In this document: piece after piece, positions 7,333 through 16,185 of the stretch
How the letters are laid out: the number at the start of each line of letters is the position of its first letter
How positions within the stretch are numbered: position 1 is the first letter of the stretch
Source: Chitinophagaceae bacterium UBA1930
Lineage (GTDB): Bacteria > Bacteroidota > Bacteroidia > Chitinophagales > Chitinophagaceae
Length of the DNA stretch: 64,000 nt
Assembly (NCBI GenBank): GCA_002337145.1
Contig: DDFK01000002.1
Span: 1,364,868-1,428,867 of the forward strand
Direction of reading: 5' to 3'
The notes under the pieces: generated by a model
Database searches by the model: none
The model's input: the letters and a program-made list of their open reading frames with translations, nothing else
What the model was told of the DNA's origin: nothing
Program-made: the position numbers and the translations under genes

Positions 7333-7824
7333 TTATATAATTCCTTTAGCCAATAATGCGTCTAAGCTGTTGTGGGAGTCTACTACGCCATGTTCCATGC
7401 CCGACATGACCATGCCATCGCGGTCTTCAACAGATTTGAATATGGATTGTACAGTGACTTTTGTCCTGTTGTTTTCCAATGCTTCAAACAATGCTATCTC
7501 CAATGATACATGGCCCCTTTCTGGCAACCCTTCAAACTCGAATGTTCGTATAACCCTTTCCGGTGCAGTCACTTCGTGAATGGCTCCATTGAATGCATAT
7601 TTGTTGCCTTTTGTGTCGCAATGTAGGAAGCGGTATGAGCCGCCAGACCTATTGTCAAGTTTTTCAATTTCCATGGTCATATCACATGGCCCCAACCATT
7701 GTACCAATAGTTCCGGATCGTTGAATGCCTTGAACACAAGTTCCCTGGGTGCCTCAAATTCACGGATGATGAAGAGCTCCTGTTTGCCTTTGTCGGCAAT
7801 GATGGTAGTTTTGTTTTTACTCAT
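7333..7824 (-). CDS. SRPBCC / AHSA1-like domain protein (second copy)
   Basis: A 163-residue SRPBCC-family protein and clear paralogue of the gene at 320-787: both have the pattern REF-x-P-x-ELxFKAxx-PE, then W-x-G and a final helix with H-N-x-L-D. It carries the AHSA1-type SGGSYRFLHCDTKGN segment. It overlaps the upstream ArsR gene by 4 bases (ATGA), so translation is probably coupled. It likely binds a hydrophobic ligand that the regulator module responds to, but this is inference. Confidence 0.9.
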   Translation of the reverse strand: MSKNKTTIIADKGKQELFIIREFEAPRELVFKAFNDPELLVQWLGPCDMTMEIEKLDNRSGGSYRFLHCDTKGNKYAFNGAIHEVTAPERVIRTFEFEGLPERGHVSLEIALFEALENNRTKVTVQSIFKSVEDRDGMVMSGMEHGVVDSHNSLDALLAKGII

Positions 7825-8147
7825 TTTGTCTTGTTTTTTGATTGCATTTTCGTTAATAGGTTGTCTAGTTTATCGAAACGGTTGTCCCATATTTTTCTGA
7901 AACCGGTCAGCCAGTCCGAAACCTCGTCCAGCTTAGCGGCCTGTATATAGCAGTAGCGTTCCCTACCTTGCTGGGTTATAGTAATGAGCCCGCATTCGGT
8001 AAGTATCCTTATATGCTTCGATATTGCCTGGCGGCTTACGTTAAAACTGTCTGCAACACCATTGGGCGTAAGTGATTGTTTGGCAACCAGGTTTATGATT
8101 TCCCTTCTTGTTGGGTCGGCTATCGCTTGAAATACATCTCTTCTCAT
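7821..8147 (-). CDS. ArsR-family winged-helix transcriptional regulator (second copy)
   Basis: A 108-residue ArsR protein related to the one at 794-1117: both begin with (L)RRDVFQAIADPTRR and have the same length and W-D-(D/N)-RF-(N/D)-KL tail. The HTH is around SRQAISKHIRIL, and no metal-binding Cys motif is seen. The recognition helices differ, and so do the operators (GCAAC arms here, GTAG arms there), which fits two paralogues with separate targets. It is first in a four-gene leftward operon (ArsR-SRPBCC-VOC-GyrI-like). Confidence 0.9.
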   Translation of the reverse strand: MRRDVFQAIADPTRREIINLVAKQSLTPNGVADSFNVSRQAISKHIRILTECGLITITQQGRERYCYIQAAKLDEVSDWLTGFRKIWDNRFDKLDNLLTKMQSKNKTK

Positions 8148-8162
8148 TGTTTGTCATTTTGT

Positions 8163-8206
8163 GCAACCGTTCAGTTGCAAATATATACGCAACCATTTGG
8201 TTTCGC
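8163..8206. promoter_or_regulatory. Paired inverted-repeat operators of the second ArsR module
   Basis: GCAACCGTTCAGTTGC (8163-8178) is a dyad with five-base arms. GCAACCATTTGGTTTC plus GC (8189-8206) is a second, imperfect one. Their centres are 26 bp apart, the same as in the first ArsR module, and they sit in the same place relative to the promoter boxes. Confidence 0.6.
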
Positions 8207-8209
8207 AAA
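8178..8209 (-). promoter_or_regulatory. Bacteroidota-type promoter of the second ArsR operon
   Basis: On the minus strand TATATTTG (plus 8178-8185) matches TAnnTTTG and TTTG (plus 8206-8209) lies 20 bases upstream. The transcript is predicted to start some 24 bases before the ATG at 8147. Confidence 0.6.
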
Positions 8210-8254
8210 ATATTTTTTGGAATTATTTTTTCCGTGAAATAATAGGCAGGTGTT

Positions 8255-8288
8255 TGCGACAGTTTTTGTCACAACAAAAATTATAACA
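8255..8288. repeat. Degenerate TGTGACA-type motif cluster
   Basis: TGCGACA (8255), TGTCACA (8267) and TATAACA (8282) lie 108 bp upstream of the ArsR start, the same distance as the better array at 1227-1278. The shared core GACAGTTTTTGT also occurs at 57489-57500. The phasing is weaker (12 then 15 bp), so it may be a decayed copy. Confidence 0.3.
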
Positions 8289-8347
8289 AAAAGGATGGAA
8301 TAGGGCAAGTAACTAGATGCGGGATTGCAGTTGCGTACTTCTGCTTT

Positions 8348-8556
8348 TTAAGAAAAGCCTGGTGATTTTTTGTAAGAGGAGTGGGGTTGCTCTGTGTTAT
8401 GTATGGGTTGTTTGCTTGACTGTAATTGGGTGGGGGCAAAACCAAACTATTTCTTGAATGCATTGGAGAAACAGTTTGGTTTTCTAAACCTACTTCGTAG
8501 CATACATCAATGAGCTTTTTGTGGTTTTCCAAAAAATGGTAGTGTGCTTGCTCGAG
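8348..8556 (-). pseudogene. Remnant of an AraC-family regulator (C-terminal HTH)
   Basis: Read on the minus strand from 8556, one frame gives LEQAHYHFLENHKKLIDVC followed by YEVGLENQTV, the start of the second AraC HTH. After a one-base shift near 8480 the next frame gives SNAFKK, a TAG stop (8449-8451) and FGFAPTQLQ, which completes the usual GFENQxxFSxAFKKxFGxxPT pattern. An in-frame stop also lies just before the Leu at 8556. At least one frameshift and two stops mean it is not functional, and no N-terminal effector domain remains. The remaining part of this 455-base gap (8148-8602) holds the ArsR promoter, operators and motif cluster. Confidence 0.6.
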
Positions 8557-8602
8557 TCATTTTTGTGGCGTGGTGTTGAAACGAAAATGGTAACAAGACG
8601 GC

Positions 8603-9016
8603 TCATTGCCCAATCTTCTTTGCTAAATATTCGGTGTCGTTTCTTAGCAATGCTTTCAGGCAATCCATTACGTCGTTTTTTGTCTGGCCTTTACTATCGG
8701 TCAAGTAGTTTTCGTTTAGCCTTTCCATGAGCCCAAAGAATAGCTTTACTTTTTTGGGCCGTTTATAAAAGATGTAAAATTCATAGTTGCCGGGCTTGCC
8801 AACTGCGGAGATGGCAAGCCCGGTCCTGTTTTCTATGTTTTCAATTTCGAGCGAAGGCGAATAATGGATCTCTTCTTCCTTTGCATTTTCCATCTTTTGC
8901 AAATAGCCATCCCAATCCATTTTTTCAAAATGCTCAACGATACTGTCTTGAGCCATATACCCAAGTTCTATTATATCCGGTTGTAACGGATCGCAAAACG
9001 TTGCCCTGAATTTCAT
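8603..9016 (-). CDS. Hypothetical protein, 137 residues
   Basis: I do not recognise this family. It is a soluble, acidic protein without signal peptide, starting MKFRATFCDPLQPDIIELGY; the middle (about residues 55-90) looks beta-rich and ends in FYIFYKRPKKVKLFFG, with an amphipathic C-terminal half. It begins 22 bases after the stop of the large TPR/transglutaminase protein, so it may be the second gene of that transcript. Small cytosolic proteins of this form are often immunity or accessory proteins, but nothing here proves such a role. Confidence 0.6.
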   Translation of the reverse strand: MKFRATFCDPLQPDIIELGYMAQDSIVEHFEKMDWDGYLQKMENAKEEEIHYSPSLEIENIENRTGLAISAVGKPGNYEFYIFYKRPKKVKLFFGLMERLNENYLTDSKGQTKNDVMDCLKALLRNDTEYLAKKIGQ

Positions 9017-9038
9017 GGTGCCAGTATCTAAGTATTGC

Positions 9039-12000
9039 TTATTTGTATGCGATGAATTTCTGTTCGGCCTTTACTATTTTTTCAAAGAAACTTTTGAAAG
9101 CCGCATAGTCTTGTGGCTGAATGTTCTTCCTGTCGCTATAGAAGCTCCGTACAATGGTGAGTTTGTCCTGTGTTGCATTGAGCGTGTATTGCAGGCTGAA
9201 CTTTAAATTACCGTTTACCAACGCCTCATTTTTAGGAAGCTCCACAAATTTCTTGCCCGCAGGTGCTGAAATGTTGATCGTGGTTTCGTAAGCATCTGCA
9301 TCTTCGTATGACCAGTAGCTGATGGGGTATTTCCTTGTTTCGGCAGAGAAGTTTTCCAGGGAAGCCACTATGTCGGGATAAGTGATCCTGAATGTATTCA
9401 AGGAACCGATTTCGGAAACCTCATCCTTTACTTTATATGTGTAGTTATAACTCACCGAATCGTAGAGTTTGTCGAGATTGGTGAATGAAAGTGTATTCAG
9501 CTTTACATTGTTTTTGTAATGTCCTGCTATGGATTGCTCCATTTCCTTCATCTGTTTTTCTGTGTCGAGATTTGCAAACTGGTTCCTGACGCTGGAAGAC
9601 AGATGGCCGTATTTTGTTGCTTTTACGGTAATCTCCAAGTCGTTGTTGATTGGCTTGATAGTGATTGTCTTTCTTGAAATATCTTTTGTCCTGTTAAGTG
9701 TTGTCAGGAATTGTATGTCTGCTTTTTCAAGTGTGCCCTTTACAGGAATCTCCAGTATAATGGCTCCGTTGAGGTTGTTGGGAAGACTTGCAAATGGTAA
9801 GTAGTTGTCTGTTAGTTCTATATAGTATTCCTTGCCGTCCAGCATCGCTTTGGCAATACAATGGTTGAATTCTGTTGATGGCAGTATCAGGTCTTTCTGC
9901 CCGTTATCGCGGGTATCTACCAGTACGAGATTGGCTTTTATGTTAGCCAATTTGCAGAGCGTTACAAAAAGACTGGACAGGTCCTTACAGTCGCCAAGTC
10001 TTGTAATCAATGTTTTTGATGGCCTTTGTGGCGTAAAGGCACTTTGCCTAAAAGAAACGGAACTGTATTGTATGTTTTCTTCTATGTATTGATAAATGGT
10101 TTTTGCCCGTTCAAATTCTTTGGCTGTTTTGGAGGCGGCAGTAGGGAAGAGCTTGTTGTATAGATCGTTTATCTCGAAGTCTTCTTCCGATTTGTTGTTG
10201 GTGATGTCGCTGTACCAGTTTGCAATGTCTTGCCAGCCGTTGAGCGTGGTAATGTGCAGTATCGGGCTCACATCTACCAGTAGGGGCATCAACGGCTCGT
10301 CTTTCTGCACATCCTGTTTGTTCATTGACCAACTGTATTGTTTAAAGTTTTCGATATCGCTGATGGTTGGCTGTAGCGTTGAATTGTTTACGAGGTAGTT
10401 TATTTTTTGCGTTGACGGTACCAGCAGGTTGTATTGCACATTTGCGGCATATATATGGGAGCCAAAGTAGAACTTGTCCCAGAATTCCTTTCCGAAACGG
10501 CCGTACACATAATTGCGTAGACGGTAGCGGAAAACAAGCACATCGCCTACTTCGAGGTTGGTGAACACGATCCTGTTGCCATTGCGTTCCCCTTCAATTT
10601 TGGTGATGCCTTTTTTAAGCACTTCCGATTTTTCAATGAGTAGCGACTGACCACTGCTGTAGCTGATACTTGATTCTTTGTACCTATCCACACCTTTCTG
10701 GTTGGTAATCCTTACTACCAATGTCAGGTATTCTTCAGTGGCTCCACCTGGATAAAAGATTGCATCATTTTGGTCGAGGATGAAATAGTAGCCATTGTCG
10801 GTGCTTTTGGCATCTTCTATTTTATCTTCTTTTATCAGCTTGGTTACATCGGCTTCTGGCAGCAGTTTATATAGTTCCGATTTGCCATTGAGCCTTCTTA
10901 TTTTATTGATGACGTCGTATTGGTTGGGGTCGTAGCTGAGCGATTTTTCGTAGGCGGTAATGGCAGTTGGGGTATTCTTTTTCTCACTTTTTATATCGCC
11001 CATCTTTTCCCATAGGGTTTCGTTGTATGGTGCCAGTGCAATGGATTTTTGCAGGTAGTCTTCTGCTTTGTCGTATTCCTTGCTTTGAAAGTAATAGTCG
11101 CACATGTTGTAATAGCCATTGGGGTCGTAGGGGAAATTCTTGAGCAGGGTCTGCTTTATTTCAAGCCCTTTTTTCGATTCGCCGGATTCGATGAGCAGGT
11201 TGGCGTATGTTATATAGGTGTCGTAGTTGTAGTTGTCTTTCATGAAGCTCTCATATATCTTCATGGCAGCTTTCTTGTCTTTGTACACTTCTTTCTTAAT
11301 GGCATACATCATGTCTACCAGCTTGGGGTTGTCCGGAAAGCTTTTGTATAATCTTTCTGCTTCTTTTATCAGTTCGTCGTATTTCTTTTCGTGTGCCAGT
11401 ATGCTTATTTTGTATGCGGCCACTGTTTCGTCTTCGCCATGTATCCTGCTGCGTTTTTCAAGCTCTACGGCAAGGTCTTCGTACTTTTCGTTGTTCAGCA
11501 GTTCCTTCATGTGTATGTCCATGGCCAGCAGGCTTTCTGGGTCGTTGGCCTTTATTTTTTCTACTTCTTCCAGCAGGGCAGTACGATTGTCTTCCTTTAA
11601 CAGTATCTCCACAATTTTCATCCGTACCAATGAGTTGGAAGGTGATTTCTTTAATGCTGCATCCACAATGTTCCTGGCTTCGAGCAGTTTTTTGTGGCGT
11701 AGGTAAACATCAATCAGTAAGAGGTAGTTTACCAGGTTGTCGGGCTGCTCTTTTACTTTCTGTTCAAAATAGTATTCGGCAAAATGGGGCAGCAAAGCTG
11801 CTTTGGTATTGTTATGTGCTTTGCTGTAAGTATTGTATTGGGCAGAACCGGTAGCAATATCCGTATAAGGTGCCATTGCCTCGTTGGTGAGCCTGATGGT
11901 AAAGTTGGGGTAGGTGGCATCTGTGTAGCCAAGCTGTACCAATATGCGGTTGGTGCCTTTGTGCAGTTTGCATTTAGCGGTGTAGGCATCCAGTTCGGTT

Positions 12001-12806
12001 ACCCTTTCTTTTGATTCGGCCATGATGAGCTCGTCGTTTACCCATACTTTAATGGAGCCGCTTACGCCAACATTGAAAAACACTTCACGGTCGTCTGGCA
12101 CATCAATGAAATTTTGGGCATATACTACTGCGGTCCTTTTGTTGAACTGATAGGATACGGGTATCCATCCGTCTGCTATTTCCGATGCAGGTGTAAACCA
12201 GGCAATATCTGCATTGTTGCTTGATTTGAATGTTGCGGTTGGTTCGGGATGCTCCAGCGGACCATAGTTTTTGTAGAAGCCACTCTCTGAAAGGTTTTCG
12301 AAGGGGCCTACAAACTGCCAGCTTTTAAGGCTTCCTATTTTTACGTATTCCTTGGCGGCCTTATCGAATGCATTGGAGTAAACATAGTGAAAGCCTTTTT
12401 GGTAATGGGCCGCTGCAGTTAGGGTGCCTGGGGCTTTGCCATCTGCCAATACCTTGTCCAGCAGGCTTATCTGGTGTTCGTATTTCTTTTTGCCATAGGA
12501 ACCAATGGTTGCATCATTGAACCAGAGGGCATATAGGTAGGGATAAGGATTGGCGGTTTTGCTGTAGAAACGGTCGCCGAAATCGTTGATCTTTTCGTTT
12601 TTGCCGTTGTAGGTTTTTAGGTACACGGAAGTGATGTATGCATCGGCAAAGTCTTTGTCCGTATTGTCTATTTGCGACAGCAATGTTGCGGCTTCGTCCC
12701 GCTTGTTATTGTCCAGGGCTTCCCATGCTTTTTGGTAAGTGCTTTTTTGGGAATAGATCAGTGTACAGCAAAACAGGGATAGGGATGTGATTAGGGTCTT
12801 CATCAT
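9039..12806 (-). CDS. Secreted TPR / DUF3857 / transglutaminase-like protein
   Basis: A 1255-residue exported protein. A signal peptide (MMKTLITSLSLFCCTLIYSQ) is followed by a beta-rich region (about 160-310), TPR-type helical repeats (about 340-640), a DUF3857 domain (about 650-830) and a transglutaminase-like domain (about 890-1010). The papain-like triad is intact: Cys940 in LGDCKD, His982 in FNHCI and Asp1000 in IELTD. The last 240 residues are beta-rich, as in the DUF3858-type tail. The family is common in Bacteroidota, probably periplasmic, with an uncharacterised peptidase or crosslinking role. Only the 137-residue hypothetical gene follows closely. Confidence 0.88.
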   Translation of the reverse strand: MMKTLITSLSLFCCTLIYSQKSTYQKAWEALDNNKRDEAATLLSQIDNTDKDFADAYITSVYLKTYNGKNEKINDFGDRFYSKTANPYPYLYALWFNDATIGSYGKKKYEHQISLLDKVLADGKAPGTLTAAAHYQKGFHYVYSNAFDKAAKEYVKIGSLKSWQFVGPFENLSESGFYKNYGPLEHPEPTATFKSSNNADIAWFTPASEIADGWIPVSYQFNKRTAVVYAQNFIDVPDDREVFFNVGVSGSIKVWVNDELIMAESKERVTELDAYTAKCKLHKGTNRILVQLGYTDATYPNFTIRLTNEAMAPYTDIATGSAQYNTYSKAHNNTKAALLPHFAEYYFEQKVKEQPDNLVNYLLLIDVYLRHKKLLEARNIVDAALKKSPSNSLVRMKIVEILLKEDNRTALLEEVEKIKANDPESLLAMDIHMKELLNNEKYEDLAVELEKRSRIHGEDETVAAYKISILAHEKKYDELIKEAERLYKSFPDNPKLVDMMYAIKKEVYKDKKAAMKIYESFMKDNYNYDTYITYANLLIESGESKKGLEIKQTLLKNFPYDPNGYYNMCDYYFQSKEYDKAEDYLQKSIALAPYNETLWEKMGDIKSEKKNTPTAITAYEKSLSYDPNQYDVINKIRRLNGKSELYKLLPEADVTKLIKEDKIEDAKSTDNGYYFILDQNDAIFYPGGATEEYLTLVVRITNQKGVDRYKESSISYSSGQSLLIEKSEVLKKGITKIEGERNGNRIVFTNLEVGDVLVFRYRLRNYVYGRFGKEFWDKFYFGSHIYAANVQYNLLVPSTQKINYLVNNSTLQPTISDIENFKQYSWSMNKQDVQKDEPLMPLLVDVSPILHITTLNGWQDIANWYSDITNNKSEEDFEINDLYNKLFPTAASKTAKEFERAKTIYQYIEENIQYSSVSFRQSAFTPQRPSKTLITRLGDCKDLSSLFVTLCKLANIKANLVLVDTRDNGQKDLILPSTEFNHCIAKAMLDGKEYYIELTDNYLPFASLPNNLNGAIILEIPVKGTLEKADIQFLTTLNRTKDISRKTITIKPINNDLEITVKATKYGHLSSSVRNQFANLDTEKQMKEMEQSIAGHYKNNVKLNTLSFTNLDKLYDSVSYNYTYKVKDEVSEIGSLNTFRITYPDIVASLENFSAETRKYPISYWSYEDADAYETTINISAPAGKKFVELPKNEALVNGNLKFSLQYTLNATQDKLTIVRSFYSDRKNIQPQDYAAFKSFFEKIVKAEQKFIAYK

Positions 12807-13014
12807 ACAATTTTCAGTTAGTTGGGTTTGGCCGTATGCCTATAAGGTTGCTAAATGGGCGTAACGGGTTTTGGTCAGCCGAATATAGCACTTCCCGATA
12901 TTGTGGTAAATTTTTTTTATGTGTTGGGTGGGTACAATTGCATTTTATTCATGTGCCCATAACTGCATGCAGGTTATAGCCATCCCTGAAAGGCATGTGG
13001 CTATTCGGTTACAG

Positions 13015-13051
13015 GCATGTGATGCAAACCGGGTATGGCTGCATCACATGC
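13015..13051. repeat. 12-bp perfect inverted repeat downstream of rnr
   Basis: GCATGTGATGCA (13015-13026) is the exact reverse complement of TGCATCACATGC (13040-13051), with a 13-base loop. It lies 25 bases past the rnr stop on the minus strand. There is no T-run, so it may be an mRNA 3'-end hairpin or binding site rather than a classical terminator. Confidence 0.5.
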
Positions 13052-13075
13052 GGTAGTGTCTATATGAAGTTTCTG

Positions 13076-15100
13076 TTATTTTTTCTTCTTTGCTTTTTTG
13101 GGCTTGTCCAATGTTTTGGCGGTGCTTGATGTGCCGCCGGTGAGTACCCATTCAAAGTCCAGCTGGCGTTTGTCGAGGTTGGCCGCCACTACTTTTATTT
13201 TTACTTTGTCACCGATCCTGAACATGCGTCCGCTGCGTCTGCCTACAAGGCTGTAGTCGCTTTCAATGTGGCGGAAATCATCGAAATCGCTAAGGCTTGC
13301 AATGCTTACCAGCCCTTCGCATTTATGTTCAATGGTCTCGGCCCAGAAGCCGAAGGTGGATACGCCACTGATGACTGCTTCGAATATTTCGCCCAGGTGG
13401 CCTTTCAGGAACTCTACTTGTTTGTACTTATTGCCTGCACGTTCGCATTCCATGGCGGCACGTTCCCGTTCGCTGCAGTGCTTGCATTTTTCTTCCATCT
13501 TCTTGTCCAGTATCACTTTGTTTTGCAGCACGCTTTGCAGTACCCGGTGTACCAGTACATCGGGGTAGCGGCGTATGGGCGAGGTGAAGTGGCAGTAGTG
13601 TTCGAATGCGAGACCATAGTGGCCAATATCCTTTGTAGTATAAACAGCCTTGGCCATGGTACGTATGCCCAATTGTTCCAGCACTTGCTGTTCGGGCTTT
13701 CCGTTGGCATCCGTCAATAATTGGTTGAAGCTTTCCGCTATTTTCTTGGGAGAAGATGTATCGAACTTGTGCCCGTATTTTTTTGCGAACTCGATAAAAG
13801 GCTGCAATTTTTCTTCATCGGGCTGGTCGTGCACACGGTAAGGAAAAGGTATTTCCTTGCCATCGACTTTTGTTTTGAAAATGGTTTCAGCAACGGTCCT
13901 GTTGGCCAATAGCATAAACTCTTCAATAAGCTTGTTGGCTTCTTTGCTTTCTTTTACCATGATGCCGATAGGTGCCCCTTTCTCGTCCAGTTTAAAACGC
14001 ACTTCCTGCGAGGAGAAGTTAATGGCCCCTTTGTCAAAACGTTTCTTGCGTAGTATTTCCGCAAGACTGTTTAGCAGCAGTATCTCTTCAAGGTATTTAC
14101 CTTCTTTGGTTTCAATAATCTGCTGCACGTCTTCATAGGCAAAGCGGTGATCGGAGTGTATCACTGTTTTGCCCAACCAAAAATCTTTTACAGCCCCTTT
14201 GGTGCTTATTTGAAAGATAGCAGAGAAGGTACATTTGTCTTCATGTGGGCGAAGCGAACAGAGTTCGTTGGAAATTTTTTCGGGCAGCATGGGGTTTACC
14301 CTGTCTGGTAGATACACAGATGTGGCACGTTTGTATGCCTCTTCATCCAGCTTGCTGTCGGGTGTAACAAAATGGCTTACATCGGCAATATGTACACCTA
14401 TTTCATAAAGGTCGTCGTTTATTTTTTTGATGGAGAGTGCATCATCAAAATCTTTTGCATCAATCGGGTCAATGGTAAAGGTTAGTATGTCGCGGCAGTC
14501 CCTTCGTTTTGCAATTTCATCTGCACTGATCCTGTCGGATAAACGCAATGCTTCTTCCATCACTTCATCAGGAAACGAAAGGCCAAAGCCTGCTTCGGCC
14601 AAAAGGCCTTTCATGGCTGCATCGTTTTCGTCTTCGGGTTTCATGATGTTCATTACTTCGCCTACAGGCTTGCGGTTGCTTTTTTCCCATTGCACCATTT
14701 TCACAATTACACGGTCCTTGTTCTTGGCTCCGTTCAGTTTGTCCAATGGAATAAAGATGTCGGGCATCTCCCTGTCAGTTGCGGGAATAAAGAATGCCAC
14801 GTTGTTGGCTATCTGTATATGGCCTAGGAATTCTGTTTGCTTGCGGCTTACCACTTCGGTAATCTTGCCTTCTTTTTTGCCGGTGTTCAGGTTTTCCTTT
14901 ACCACTTTTACACGTACGGTGTCGCCGTGCAGTGCATTGCCAAAGTCGTGTGAACGTACCAGCACATCGCCGCTGCCATCTGCCACTACTACATAACCTA
15001 TACCGCTGCGTGTTACTTCCAGCATACCTTTTACGAGGCCTTGCGTTATTGCTGCTTTATGTGTATGCTTTGTTGTTTTTCTGCCTCTGCTTTTGCTCAT
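13076..15100 (-). CDS. rnr: Ribonuclease R
   Basis: A 674-residue 3'-5' exoribonuclease of the RNB family. The N-terminal half has cold-shock-type domains (about 20-145). The RNB catalytic domain starts near 190 with the metal-binding Asp cluster DPIDAKDFDD (Asp211, 214, 217, 219, 220). The S1 domain (about 585-660) contains GVSTFGFWAETIEHKCEGLV, and the protein ends in a Lys-rich tail (KPKKAKKKK) suited to RNA contact. It degrades structured RNA and takes part in rRNA/tmRNA quality control. It overlaps lpxK by 4 bases and is the last gene of a six-gene leftward operon. Confidence 0.93.
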   Translation of the reverse strand: MSKSRGRKTTKHTHKAAITQGLVKGMLEVTRSGIGYVVVADGSGDVLVRSHDFGNALHGDTVRVKVVKENLNTGKKEGKITEVVSRKQTEFLGHIQIANNVAFFIPATDREMPDIFIPLDKLNGAKNKDRVIVKMVQWEKSNRKPVGEVMNIMKPEDENDAAMKGLLAEAGFGLSFPDEVMEEALRLSDRISADEIAKRRDCRDILTFTIDPIDAKDFDDALSIKKINDDLYEIGVHIADVSHFVTPDSKLDEEAYKRATSVYLPDRVNPMLPEKISNELCSLRPHEDKCTFSAIFQISTKGAVKDFWLGKTVIHSDHRFAYEDVQQIIETKEGKYLEEILLLNSLAEILRKKRFDKGAINFSSQEVRFKLDEKGAPIGIMVKESKEANKLIEEFMLLANRTVAETIFKTKVDGKEIPFPYRVHDQPDEEKLQPFIEFAKKYGHKFDTSSPKKIAESFNQLLTDANGKPEQQVLEQLGIRTMAKAVYTTKDIGHYGLAFEHYCHFTSPIRRYPDVLVHRVLQSVLQNKVILDKKMEEKCKHCSERERAAMECERAGNKYKQVEFLKGHLGEIFEAVISGVSTFGFWAETIEHKCEGLVSIASLSDFDDFRHIESDYSLVGRRSGRMFRIGDKVKIKVVAANLDKRQLDFEWVLTGGTSSTAKTLDKPKKAKKKK

Positions 15101-16185
15101 GTGTTTGTTGTGTTTTGCGAAAAGTTGCGTATGTAGGATATGACAAGTGCGTTGAACTGTTCACCTTCGTCAAACAGGAAGGCGTGTTTTATGGGTAGCA
15201 CATATAGTGGCAGTGTTGCCAGTTCGTCGGTAAACTTTGTTAGCCTTACCGCATCTTTTTCTGTTGTGATGATTATTTTTTGTTTTGCATGTATGGATGC
15301 AAAACGTTCCTTTATTTCATTAAGGTCGTCTATGGAAAAAATATGGTGGTCGCCATAATCCTTTTGGTAGTAGGTATGTGCGTGTTCCACCAGGTATTCT
15401 TTTAGGGGTTTTGGGTTGGCGATGCCGCAAACCAGTAGCACTTCGTCGTTGGGTGTAAGTATCCATTCGTCTTGCGGATTGGATATATGGTAGGGCGTAC
15501 CGTATTCTATGGTAGTGAAGAATATTTTTTGCGTAGGCAGTGGGTGCAGGCTACGCATGGCTTTGTATTTTTTTTCCTGGGTCAGGTTCCTGGGGCATTT
15601 GGTAACAATGATTACATCGGCCCGCCTGGCCGATTTCCATTCGTCCCTTAAATCGCCGGTAGGCAAAAAGAAATCGTGGGTGTACAGGTTACTGTATTCG
15701 GTTAGCACAATGTTGAAACCTGCTTTTACGATGCGGTGCTGGAAGGCATCGTCGAGAATGATGGCCTGGAGGTCGGGACGGTCGTGCAGCATTTGCGGAA
15801 TGGCCACGATCCTTTCTTCGCCAACAGCCACGGCCACATCGGGAAATTTGATATGGAACTGCATGGGTTCGTCGCCAATTTCCAAGGCAGTTGTATTGGC
15901 GTTTGCCAAAGAGTAGCCTTTTGTTTTCCTTTTGTAGCCACGGCTTAATGTGCCAATGTTGAAGTGGGGCTTCAATATGTGTACAAGGTATTCTACCATG
16001 GGCGATTTGCCCGTACCGCCTACGGCAATATTGCCAACACAGATTAACGGGAAATTGAAAGTGGCACTTTTAAGGTACTGCTTGTCGTATAACCAGTTCC
16101 TGATGATGATAACAAAACCGTATATAACAGCAAAGGGCAGCAGCAATACACGGAATGATTTAAGGAAGATGGTATTAAAGTTCAT
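15097..16185 (-). CDS. lpxK: Tetraacyldisaccharide 4'-kinase
   Basis: A 362-residue inner membrane kinase that phosphorylates the 4' position of the lipid A disaccharide precursor using ATP. An N-terminal membrane-associated helix (about 8-30) precedes the Walker A motif GNIAVGGTGKS (51-61). Further family segments are LSRGYKRKTKGY, GDEPMQF, and ILDDAFQHR, which carries the conserved Asp-Asp and His. It overlaps the upstream 5-formyl-THF cyclo-ligase gene by 11 bases and rnr by 4, so it is co-translated in the operon. Its presence confirms a lipid A-containing, Gram-negative envelope. Confidence 0.95.
   Translation of the reverse strand: MNFNTIFLKSFRVLLLPFAVIYGFVIIIRNWLYDKQYLKSATFNFPLICVGNIAVGGTGKSPMVEYLVHILKPHFNIGTLSRGYKRKTKGYSLANANTTALEIGDEPMQFHIKFPDVAVAVGEERIVAIPQMLHDRPDLQAIILDDAFQHRIVKAGFNIVLTEYSNLYTHDFFLPTGDLRDEWKSARRADVIIVTKCPRNLTQEKKYKAMRSLHPLPTQKIFFTTIEYGTPYHISNPQDEWILTPNDEVLLVCGIANPKPLKEYLVEHAHTYYQKDYGDHHIFSIDDLNEIKERFASIHAKQKIIITTEKDAVRLTKFTDELATLPLYVLPIKHAFLFDEGEQFNALVISYIRNFSQNTTNT

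Noticed and set aside
8281..8532. 83-residue minus-strand frame
   Set aside because: Only its first part matches the AraC HTH; the rest is out of frame. It is better described as the frameshifted pseudogene at 8348-8556.
11233..11706. Ser/Phe-rich plus-strand frames in the TPR region
   Set aside because: Complement of the TPR-protein codons; no homology expected and no promoter seen.
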